Positions 15,640 to 22,946 of a DNA stretch of 29,093 bases are shown in pieces (the stretch's first letter is position 1; every line of letters begins with the position of its first letter). Under the pieces are notes generated by a model that was not told where the DNA came from, ran no database searches, and saw nothing but the letters and a program-made list of their open reading frames with translations. The stretch spans positions 1-29,093 of the IMG/VR virus record IMGVR_UViG_3300013286_000043; one strand, written 5' to 3'. The translations under genes and the position numbers were made by a program. The stretch is from a virus.

Positions 15640-16662
15640 ATGGCAACCCCGAATCAAACCATCAATTACGGAACCAAACCCCCCGTTAAAAACCCATCAG
15701 GGTCTAAAACGGCAGGGGCTATTAGCGCTCCAGTAACTCCAGCAGTCAAAGGCATGCCACCGACACCTTCACGGACTCCTATGCCCGTGACGCCGATGCC
15801 GCCCACGGGGACACCCCCTGCAACCGGCAATTTAAATTCCGTTTTACAAAAAGCCCTTGGCCGTCAAACAGCCCCTGCGGCGGCTCCTATGCCGGTCACG
15901 GCTGCACCCCCTTCCACGGGAACAGTGGCGCCAGTTATTGAAAAAGCATTAAGCGCAGGGCTTCCAACGCCTCCAACGCCTATGCCTGTGACGCCAATGC
16001 CAACTACGGGAACAACGCCAGACAATCAGCGATACAACGATTTTATAAATAAAAATCCTGAATTGCAGAAAAATCCGCAAATATTGTCGCAAATGAAAAA
16101 TTGGTTTAATTCAACCCCCGAACAGCAATCGAGTTTAGTCGCTAAACTTTTGAGCAATCAAAGCGCAACGGGCGGTGAACCAACATCAACTGGTAATGCA
16201 GGACCCTCGACTGGTGATGCAGCGGCATCAACTGGTGACGCAGGATCAGGTTTAAACACCAGTGGGCAATACGCACCAGGATATGAACCACAAAAAGTGC
16301 GTGGGAAGCATTCGGGAGCGGGAAAAAACAAACATGTAGAACGGAATTACATAGAAAAATACGGCGCTAATTGGAAAGTAGCTCTGCAAAACCAACAAGC
16401 TTTTGGAAAAGCGTTGGCAAAAGAAGATGAGTATGTAAAAGCAGGTCGAATAACCTCCGATGGGAAAGGTGGAGAACTGTTGGATGGCAAGCCATACACG
16501 CCACCCAATTTTGATGATGTTTCAACGTATGCAGAGTTTGGCGGGCAACAATTAAATCCAAATGCAGGGCCTGCGGATCCCGCAGATATTGCAAAGTATG
16601 CTAAAAAATCTTCACCTCCAGGTCCCCGCTATCAGGATTGGATGTCAGGTAATAAAAGGTAA
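15640..16662 (+). CDS. Putative ejection / internal virion protein 2 (Pro/Thr-rich)
   Basis: A 340-residue protein. The N-terminal third is Pro/Thr/Ala-rich with repeats of PMPVTxxPxTGT (about 47-59, 83-95 and 117-129), the first two followed by a short VxxKAL helix. A helical stretch (PELQKNPQILSQMKNWFNST) follows, then STGDA repeats (about 190-202) and a Lys-rich C-terminal region. The start MATPNQTINYGTKPP echoes the preceding gene. No catalytic domain is recognisable. Position between similar low-complexity proteins suggests a structural or ejected virion protein. Confidence 0.65.
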   Translation: MATPNQTINYGTKPPVKNPSGSKTAGAISAPVTPAVKGMPPTPSRTPMPVTPMPPTGTPPATGNLNSVLQKALGRQTAPAAAPMPVTAAPPSTGTVAPVIEKALSAGLPTPPTPMPVTPMPTTGTTPDNQRYNDFINKNPELQKNPQILSQMKNWFNSTPEQQSSLVAKLLSNQSATGGEPTSTGNAGPSTGDAAASTGDAGSGLNTSGQYAPGYEPQKVRGKHSGAGKNKHVERNYIEKYGANWKVALQNQQAFGKALAKEDEYVKAGRITSDGKGGELLDGKPYTPPNFDDVSTYAEFGGQQLNPNAGPADPADIAKYAKKSSPPGPRYQDWMSGNKR

Positions 16663-16670
16663 GGATTTAT

Positions 16671-18050
16671 ATGGCAACTCCAACAGCCGTTCAAAAAACT
16701 ACGCAAACGCCTATTGGTCCGGCTGATCCGGGCTTTAATTTACCGCCTATTAACACAACAAGTATTTCCGACACGATTGGCAGCGGATTAACCAGCTTGC
16801 TTCCAGGCGGTTCTAACGCCCCCACAGGCATGGCAATTGCAGGGACTGGATTAGGGTTGGCAGCAGCGTCTCAAGCCCAGAAAGACCTTGCTGCGTTGTC
16901 AGGACAAGAACAAGCCCTTGGTCAACCGTATGTTGATGCCGGTAAAGCGGATTTAGCCAAATATCAATCAGGCACGATTAGCCCTGCCGAACAAGCAGCG
17001 GCTGATTACATGAAGTCAGCGGGTGCTACAAACATTTCTGAAGCGGCTCCGTTGTTGCAATTAGGCAACACCTATTTAGGGTATGCGGCAACCAACAGTT
17101 TGCCCCCAAATGTTGAAGCTAAGTTGTCTCAAGATGTTGCAGCGCAAAAAGCAGCAGCCACCCAGCAATACGGTGCCGATTCGTCTGCATTGACGGCAGT
17201 GCTGGCTCAAATTGATGGGCAAGCAGCACAAACTCGACAAAACCTGATTAACAATTACGGCACTCAAGGGCAATCGTATTACGCATCCGGTACTGCATTG
17301 CAGCAAACAGGTCAAGCAGACACTGCTGCGGGTTACCAAGCCATTGTTAACGACATTCAGCAAAACCTGACCAATGCCATGGCTGAAGCCGCATTGGGCT
17401 TTGGCCCGATTGAAGCCGGAATCCAAAACCAAATTCAAGGTGATGCGGCCATTGCCGACGCTTTGATGGGCATGTTTGGTGAGTTGTACAAGAACGTGGC
17501 AGCGTCTACAGCTCCTGCAACGGGTGGTGGCGGTGGTAGTAGTGCCGCTAAACCCGCAGCAACGGGGGGAACACCTGCTGCAAGTGGTGGTGGTAGTGCG
17601 TACGGGGCAACTCCGGCAACCAATACAGCGTTAACTGGAGCTGCAAATTTGCTTAAAGGCCCGTTTCCAGTGGCTCCAAACATTATTCCTTCAAATACAG
17701 ATCCGTATACAGCGGAAACCAATTATTGGAATTCACTTACTAATCAAACGTCTGGCCCTGGACTTACAACAGACACGGCATTAGATCCTACAAATTACGT
17801 TCCAGGCACTAGTATTAATCCGAGTAATTTTGCTGGCGATATTCCGGGGACATCGTTTAATCCCAATGCTGTAAATCCATGGGATGTGGCGTTAAACAAT
17901 CCAATTGATCCAGTACCATTGCCTGATTTTTCTTCTAATATTCCAACTTATGATGCAACAAATCCTTTTCCAGGAATCGCGCCGGATTTTAGTACCGCAG
18001 ACACTTATACGCCACCTGAATATTCATCGTATACAAGCTATTACGGATAA
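16671..18050 (+). CDS. Putative ejection / internal virion protein 3 (Ala/Gln-rich)
   Basis: The 459-residue product begins MATPTAVQKTTQ. It then has a small hydrophobic patch (GMAIAGTGLGLAAAS, about 53-67), a long helical Ala/Gln-rich region (about 70-280) with ALTAVLAQIDGQAAQTRQNL, a Gly/Ser/Ala linker (about 285-315), and a C-terminal Asn/Pro/Thr/Tyr-rich disordered domain. Length and layout resemble ejection proteins that build an extended channel. It has AAGGAT before ATG and lies nine bases after the previous gene. The C-terminal part is more AT-rich. Confidence 0.65.
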   Translation: MATPTAVQKTTQTPIGPADPGFNLPPINTTSISDTIGSGLTSLLPGGSNAPTGMAIAGTGLGLAAASQAQKDLAALSGQEQALGQPYVDAGKADLAKYQSGTISPAEQAAADYMKSAGATNISEAAPLLQLGNTYLGYAATNSLPPNVEAKLSQDVAAQKAAATQQYGADSSALTAVLAQIDGQAAQTRQNLINNYGTQGQSYYASGTALQQTGQADTAAGYQAIVNDIQQNLTNAMAEAALGFGPIEAGIQNQIQGDAAIADALMGMFGELYKNVAASTAPATGGGGGSSAAKPAATGGTPAASGGGSAYGATPATNTALTGAANLLKGPFPVAPNIIPSNTDPYTAETNYWNSLTNQTSGPGLTTDTALDPTNYVPGTSINPSNFAGDIPGTSFNPNAVNPWDVALNNPIDPVPLPDFSSNIPTYDATNPFPGIAPDFSTADTYTPPEYSSYTSYYG

Positions 18051-18055
18051 ACGCC

Positions 18056-19525
18056 ATGATCTTACCAGATGATTTTTTCAGTCAATTAGGCCAAATCAAT
18101 GCGCCAAGTCCATCGCCGTTTGGGCCAAACAATCAGCCCGTTGCTGGACAACTTCCTGTGGTTTCGCGCCCTGTCGCCCCTGTACAGCGTCCTGTTGCCC
18201 CGACACAGGCTGCGGCACCAGTTTTAAAACAACAAACATTAAAACCACCTCCCAGTTCGTTGCTTCCAACAGAAGAAGAAGCGGCTGTTTCTCACGCGGC
18301 TATTTCAGATGAATTGTCGCGCATAGAAAAACAAAAAAGTTTAGAGGACAACATTGAATCTGACAAAACAAAATACAGTCAAACAATAGAACAAAATTCT
18401 GCATTGGACGCGGAAGCGTACAAAGGATTAAGCCAATCGTTTGTTTTTAACGAAGCCAAACCGCAATATCAGGAGTTTGCATCTAAAAGCACACCGTGGC
18501 TTATGATGTTAACGGCGATTGGAGGAAAAATAGGCAAAATTTCGGGAATGGGAATGCTAAAAGCCCAAACAGGAATGCTAAAAGGCCTTAATGAAGGCCA
18601 AAAAGTAGCATATGATCGCGCCTATCAAGAGTGGAAAGACCATTATGATATGGCTAAAAGTCAAAATGACAATGCAAAAGCTGTTCTTGAAATGGGAATT
18701 AGAGCGCGTAAAGGCCAAGCTGACGCTCAAAGAGCGTCATATGAAATGGCTGTTGATGCTGCTGGATACAACCGTGACGCTATTAAGAACGACGCTGCGT
18801 TAATTGCTGCTAATGACAAAACAGCATTGGGTCTTGAAAAAGCCAAAATAGACATTGATCGAGCAAATCTATCACTTCAAGGGTCGTTTTTACGCGCTGG
18901 TCAACAAAACGCCAAATTTTTAAACACGGGTTATCAAAAAGTAGAAGCGTCGCAACGGTTAACATCAGCAGCTCAACGATTGCAAAATGCGTGGAATCGG
19001 TTAGATGCAAAAATTAAGTCAGATCCTGCGTTAGCGGATGCTATTAAATACGGAACCATTGGAGATTCTAAAACAATGGATCGTATTAACATGGTTGCAT
19101 CAGACGAATACGCTGATTTTAAAAATGCGTCAGCATCTATTACTGGTCCATTTTTGCGTGAAACATTGCAAGGCATTCCTGCTACGGCATTGCGTGGCGT
19201 TAGAATTGAATATAAAGAAATGGAATCAATGCCTGATATTACAAAAGGCTACAATTTTGCAAAAGACGCCGTTGCAGCAGTAACTGAAATGGCAAATCAA
19301 TCTAGTGCGCACAACGTAGCGCAATACAACGACATGTATATTCGCGTTCAATCAGGTCAAAGTCCGTTTGAAATGGCTCCACAACCAACAATGGTTGAAT
19401 CAAAACCAGCAACTAAATCGTACACACAACAAGATTTGAACGACACAATTTCAGCGCATCCTGAAATGACACGCGAACAAATAGTGAGCGCATTAAAAGC
19501 GCAAAGTTTAACAGGACCGCAATAA
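18056..19525 (+). CDS. Putative ejection / internal virion protein 4 (helical)
   Basis: A 489-residue protein. A Pro-rich N-terminus (about 15-70) precedes a long charged helical region (about 75-350) with likely coiled coils and one amphipathic hydrophobic patch (PWLMMLTAIGGKIGKISGMG, about 145-164). The C-terminus is polar and ends in a short helix-rich segment (DLNDTISAHPEMTREQIVSA). The DNA is conspicuously AT-rich: in 18301-18420 I count 41 G+C of 120. The stop overlaps the next ATG by one base (TAATG). Role in DNA ejection is inferred from neighbours. Confidence 0.65.
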   Translation: MILPDDFFSQLGQINAPSPSPFGPNNQPVAGQLPVVSRPVAPVQRPVAPTQAAAPVLKQQTLKPPPSSLLPTEEEAAVSHAAISDELSRIEKQKSLEDNIESDKTKYSQTIEQNSALDAEAYKGLSQSFVFNEAKPQYQEFASKSTPWLMMLTAIGGKIGKISGMGMLKAQTGMLKGLNEGQKVAYDRAYQEWKDHYDMAKSQNDNAKAVLEMGIRARKGQADAQRASYEMAVDAAGYNRDAIKNDAALIAANDKTALGLEKAKIDIDRANLSLQGSFLRAGQQNAKFLNTGYQKVEASQRLTSAAQRLQNAWNRLDAKIKSDPALADAIKYGTIGDSKTMDRINMVASDEYADFKNASASITGPFLRETLQGIPATALRGVRIEYKEMESMPDITKGYNFAKDAVAAVTEMANQSSAHNVAQYNDMYIRVQSGQSPFEMAPQPTMVESKPATKSYTQQDLNDTISAHPEMTREQIVSALKAQSLTGPQ

Positions 19526-21003
19526 TGGCTGATTTACTTGCTCCATCTGCTGTTGCTAGTCGCCAACCAAACGATTTACTGGCAAAACCAAAAGAACCTT
19601 CTACGCTTGAAAAGGTAGGAAAGTTTGCCGGTGGAGCGGCAGTAGGCGCAGTAACAGGTTTGCCTGTAATGGCATTTGAAGTTGGCTATGGCGTTGGTGA
19701 AAGCGTTATGCACCCTGTTGAAGTGGGATACAAAAAATACGTCAAACCCGTTTTAGAACTAGAAAAAGAGTTTTACACCGATCCAATAAAATTAGCTAAA
19801 AAAGAAATAGGTATTGTCAAAGAAACAGCCAAAAAGTTTGTTTCTGAAGATCCGTATGAACAAGGAAAGACCGTTGGTCAATTCTTTTCGCCTGGTATGT
19901 ATGCCAAAGCCATTGAACTTGCTATTGCAAAAGGCGTTCCGTTAGCTACCGCTACGCGAGAAATGTCAGCGCGTGAATTAGAAAAAAAAGGCATCAAACT
20001 AGAACCAGGTCAAGTGGCTGGAATTGAACCCGAACCATCCGCGGGGTTTAAAAGTTCTACAAAAAACGCCAATCAAGCAATTGTAAATCGGTTAGCCAGT
20101 GAAGATACGGGCCGATTAGCTGTTGGCAATCAACAAATCAATTCGGAATTTCTTGATGAACGGTTTAATACATTGGGAAAAATGTATGACCGCGCATATC
20201 AAGGAAAGAATTTTAAAATAAATGATGAAACAATTGCCGAATTGCGTCAGATGTTTCGGGAAGAAAAATCATTGGGTCCGGCTGGCGCACGCGCTGCTAG
20301 CGGTGTTGCCAAAACAATCATTGATTCCCATGCAACGTTAGGCGGTACAGGCAACATTTTTGAAGTTCAAGGCGAAGGATTGCAGCGTTTGAGAACAGAA
20401 CTTCAAACAATTGGTCGCACATCCAGCGATGCGGCAGAACGCCGCCAAGCATGGAAAATCATTGGAATGTTAGATAACAATGTGGCTGAACAAAGCCCCA
20501 AATTGGCTAAAGCCCTTAAACTGATTAACAAACAATATCGAGCAACGGCCACATTAGACAACTTGACTAAATCAGGTGGCATTCAAGGCGGCGATGTGAG
20601 TGCAGATAAATTGGGCGCGTATCTGCGGCACCATGAATTTCATGGAACAGATTCTCAAAAAGAATTGGGATTGCATGGAGAGACAACGGGGCTACTGGCA
20701 CGTTGGGAACAATCCCCAACAACGGCTTTGCCAACCAGCGGCAACATGATGCTCCGAATTGCTAAAGCCCTTAACGTGTCTCGTCGCAGTCAATATGCCC
20801 GTGGCATTCAGCGCCGATTGGCTGAAAAATTAAAAGCAAATCCAAATGGCGTAATGTCTACAAATGATTCCATGGAAGCGGAATCGTTGTTAAATCAATT
20901 AGATCAAGAAGCAGCGGCCACTTCATCAGCAGCACCCCCATCTGGTGGCCCATTTTCTTCTCCACAAGGATTTGGAACAGGTTTGCCAGAGTTGCTTCCA
21001 TGA
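19525..21003 (+). CDS. Putative ejection / internal virion protein 5
   Basis: The 492-residue product has an N-terminal short linear segment (NDLLAKPKEPS), a Gly/Ala-rich hydrophobic helix (KFAGGAAVGAVTGLPVMAFE, about 33-52), and a long mostly helical body with no recognised enzyme motif. A Ser/Ala/Gly/Pro-rich tail ends in FGTGLPELLP. One membrane-active helix followed by a helical body fits an ejected protein. It is coupled to both neighbours (one-base overlap upstream, ATGA downstream). I found no transglycosylase or protease signature. Confidence 0.65.
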   Translation: MADLLAPSAVASRQPNDLLAKPKEPSTLEKVGKFAGGAAVGAVTGLPVMAFEVGYGVGESVMHPVEVGYKKYVKPVLELEKEFYTDPIKLAKKEIGIVKETAKKFVSEDPYEQGKTVGQFFSPGMYAKAIELAIAKGVPLATATREMSARELEKKGIKLEPGQVAGIEPEPSAGFKSSTKNANQAIVNRLASEDTGRLAVGNQQINSEFLDERFNTLGKMYDRAYQGKNFKINDETIAELRQMFREEKSLGPAGARAASGVAKTIIDSHATLGGTGNIFEVQGEGLQRLRTELQTIGRTSSDAAERRQAWKIIGMLDNNVAEQSPKLAKALKLINKQYRATATLDNLTKSGGIQGGDVSADKLGAYLRHHEFHGTDSQKELGLHGETTGLLARWEQSPTTALPTSGNMMLRIAKALNVSRRSQYARGIQRRLAEKLKANPNGVMSTNDSMEAESLLNQLDQEAAATSSAAPPSGGPFSSPQGFGTGLPELLP

Positions 21004-21215
21004 AAAAGAAAGACGCCCTAGAACCCGGCATTAAGATGCTGGATTCCATGATGAAAGATGCCATGCGTCCTAGCAGTAATGTCACTTATGAGGATAAACT
21101 CAAGCTACTAGACCGTTGGGTTAAAGTACAGGAGCTGATCCGGCGCCAGCGACAGGGCGGGATGGGCACAGGATTTGACGAGCCAGGGGAAGAAAATGAC
21201 GGAACAGACCTTTGA
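21000..21215 (+). CDS. Small hypothetical helical protein
   Basis: A 71-residue protein coupled to the previous gene (ATGA). It is mostly helical and charged (EDKLKLLDRWVKVQELIRR, about 31-49) with a Gly/Glu/Asp-rich tail. No family recognised. Its last codons overlap the next gene's start at 21196. A small virion-assembly protein is plausible by position. Confidence 0.75.
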   Translation: MKKKDALEPGIKMLDSMMKDAMRPSSNVTYEDKLKLLDRWVKVQELIRRQRQGGMGTGFDEPGEENDGTDL

Positions 21216-21417
21216 TGTGATGGCCGTACTTAGTGCAGCAACCCGCATTCTTGCGGCTAGAGTGCTGACTATGGTATGCCTTTTTATGGTATTTGGACTG
21301 TCCTGCTGGGCTATGTGGATGCAGACCGTAACGGCCTGTACCGTGGCAGGAGGGTTCGCCCTATTTGTATTTTTGCCTGTCCTGTTTGACGGGCGCAGGA
21401 GAGAGAGTAATGCCTAA
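21196..21417 (+). CDS. Small two-TM membrane protein (possible accessory holin)
   Basis: I start at ATG 21196, which has GGGGA just upstream (21186-21190), rather than an earlier in-frame ATG at 21175. The 73 residues contain two hydrophobic segments, about 22-41 (ARVLTMVCLFMVFGLSCWAM) and about 48-66 (TACTVAGGFALFVFLPVLF), and a basic C-terminus RRRES. The layout of two helices with short termini would suit a holin or a virion-delivered membrane protein. A second holin-like gene lies at 28353. Context inside the virion cluster makes lysis uncertain. Confidence 0.7.
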   Translation: MTEQTFDVMAVLSAATRILAARVLTMVCLFMVFGLSCWAMWMQTVTACTVAGGFALFVFLPVLFDGRRRESNA

Positions 21418-21706
21418 GATTCGTCCCAATTCGTTTGAAGATAAGAAGCAATATCAGGTCAGCGGAAACACCGTTGCCCGTTACCGTGAACCCACCAGTG
21501 ATATGGCGGCGTATATGACCCAATATGTCCATGACTATTCGGATCAAAAAGCCTTTGAACCGGCTGGAAATTGCATTGTGAATGCCACGCAAAATAGGTC
21601 CATTAAAGGCGATAAAACCACCAACCGAAGCGGTCGGTCGGCATCCCTTGGTGCCATATCAAATGCTTTTGTGGGCGGTGTCCGTCGCGGCTCTGGCCCC
21701 TTTTAA
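21410..21706 (+). CDS. Hypothetical protein
   Basis: The start is ATG 21410, with AGGAGAG (21398-21404) upstream and an eight-base overlap with the membrane protein gene; 98 residues. The protein is polar with Tyr, Asn and Ser and a basic Gly-rich C-terminus (GGVRRGSGPF). No domain is recognised. It lies among small virion genes. Confidence 0.75.
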   Translation: MPKIRPNSFEDKKQYQVSGNTVARYREPTSDMAAYMTQYVHDYSDQKAFEPAGNCIVNATQNRSIKGDKTTNRSGRSASLGAISNAFVGGVRRGSGPF

Positions 21707-21716
21707 GGAGTAATGT

Positions 21717-22277
21717 ATGGCTGATTCAACAGGCTCACCATTTGTTAACAGCGAAGGCCAGCTCCCAACGTATAGCACCACGGTCGCGGCGTACACCCCG
21801 TATACCACCGCCACGGACATGGTGGTCCTTCAAAACCCAGCGGCCAGCACGGCAGTATTGAAGGTATCCAAAATTCGTATTTCGGGCACTGCAACGGCAA
21901 CGTCTGTCTATATCCCGTATTGCTACATTCGCACGGCCTTAAATACCGGCGGTACGTCCACGGCAATCACGGATGCGTTGCACGATAGCAACACTGCTGT
22001 GTCGCAAGGCATCGTCCTTAAATACAGTGCGGCTCCAACTTTAAACGGAACAGGCACGCTATTGCGGGCTGACACCGTGTTGTTGGCAAATGCAACATCC
22101 CCAATCATTTTTACTGAAGGATTGTGGTTGTTTGGAGATTTGCCTAATTCCGGTCAAATCCACGTTCGCCCAGGGCAACAGTTATCAATTAACAGTAACA
22201 GCGCGTTTCCAGCGGGTGCGGCGTTGTACATCACAATTCAGTGGGCCGAGTCGGTTGGGTTCAATCCGGCAAACTAA
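21717..22277 (+). CDS. Hypothetical virion protein, beta-rich
   Basis: A 186-residue Thr/Ala/Ser-rich protein with alternating hydrophobic pattern, for example MVVLQNPAASTAVLKVSKIR (about 35-54) and HVRPGQQLSINSN. This looks like a jelly-roll or beta-sandwich fold, as in head-fibre or decoration proteins. AAGGAG before ATG predicts high expression. It is followed after one base by the next gene. Function unknown. Confidence 0.75.
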   Translation: MADSTGSPFVNSEGQLPTYSTTVAAYTPYTTATDMVVLQNPAASTAVLKVSKIRISGTATATSVYIPYCYIRTALNTGGTSTAITDALHDSNTAVSQGIVLKYSAAPTLNGTGTLLRADTVLLANATSPIIFTEGLWLFGDLPNSGQIHVRPGQQLSINSNSAFPAGAALYITIQWAESVGFNPAN

Positions 22278-22278
22278 G

Positions 22279-22476
22279 ATGGCAATTATTACTACAACCC
22301 ATGGGGACATGGATGAGTCGCTTTTAATGAAAATGGAAGGGACAATCGACAATAAGGTCGAGTACACCACATGGGTTGAATATTATATTGGCACTGAGCT
22401 GGTCCACCGATCAGCCCATGTCACGCTAAAAGAGATGCCAACTTTCGCTGATGGCGTTAGCGGCTCTATTGGCTAA
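22279..22476 (+). CDS. Small hypothetical protein
   Basis: A 65-residue protein from ATG 22279, two bases after the previous stop; a longer in-frame start would lie inside the preceding gene. It contains DESLLMKMEGTIDNKVEYT (about 12-30), then VEYYIGTELVHRS, with a beta-hairpin-like character. There is no clear Shine-Dalgarno sequence, so translation is probably coupled to termination upstream. No family recognised. Confidence 0.7.
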   Translation: MAIITTTHGDMDESLLMKMEGTIDNKVEYTTWVEYYIGTELVHRSAHVTLKEMPTFADGVSGSIG

Positions 22477-22485
22477 GGAGATTTT

Positions 22486-22944
22486 GTGGCAAACAGTCAA
22501 GCCATGTGTACGTCGTTTAAGCAAGATTTGTTTAACGGACTACACGCATTTGGTACGTCAGTTGTCCGTGGAACCACGGCGGCTGATTCATTTAAAGCAG
22601 CCCTGTATTTAGTATCCGGTTCGCTGGGCGCTGGCACAACGGCGTATAGCGCCACGTCTGAAGTGTCGGGCACGGGTTACACGGCGGGCGGCACAGCTAT
22701 TACGTCTTGGAACGCCCCCACCACCAGCGGAACGTCAGCCTACACCACTCCAACCGCATCGTTTGCGTGGACCACGGTGACACTTTCCACGGCGTTTGAC
22801 ACAGTGTTGGTTTATAACAACACCGCGTCGGGCAAAAATGCGGTCAGTGTACACACGTTTGGATCGCAGACAATTACGGCGGGTAATTTCACGCTTACCA
22901 TGCCAACCAACGCTGCTGGTACGGCGCTATTGCAGATTAGCTAA
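22486..22944 (+). CDS. Hypothetical virion protein, Thr/Ser-rich
   Basis: The start is GTG 22486 with AAGGAG (22475-22480) five bases upstream. The 152 residues have an N-terminal helix (SFKQDLFNGLHAFG, about 9-22), then a beta-rich Thr/Ser/Gly body (FAWTTVTLSTAFDTVLVYNN, about 93-112). Similar short beta-rich proteins are common beside tail fibres of environmental phages. It precedes the large fibre gene by two bases, so a fibre-associated or decoration role is plausible. Confidence 0.75.
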   Translation: MANSQAMCTSFKQDLFNGLHAFGTSVVRGTTAADSFKAALYLVSGSLGAGTTAYSATSEVSGTGYTAGGTAITSWNAPTTSGTSAYTTPTASFAWTTVTLSTAFDTVLVYNNTASGKNAVSVHTFGSQTITAGNFTLTMPTNAAGTALLQIS

Positions 22945-22946
22945 TC

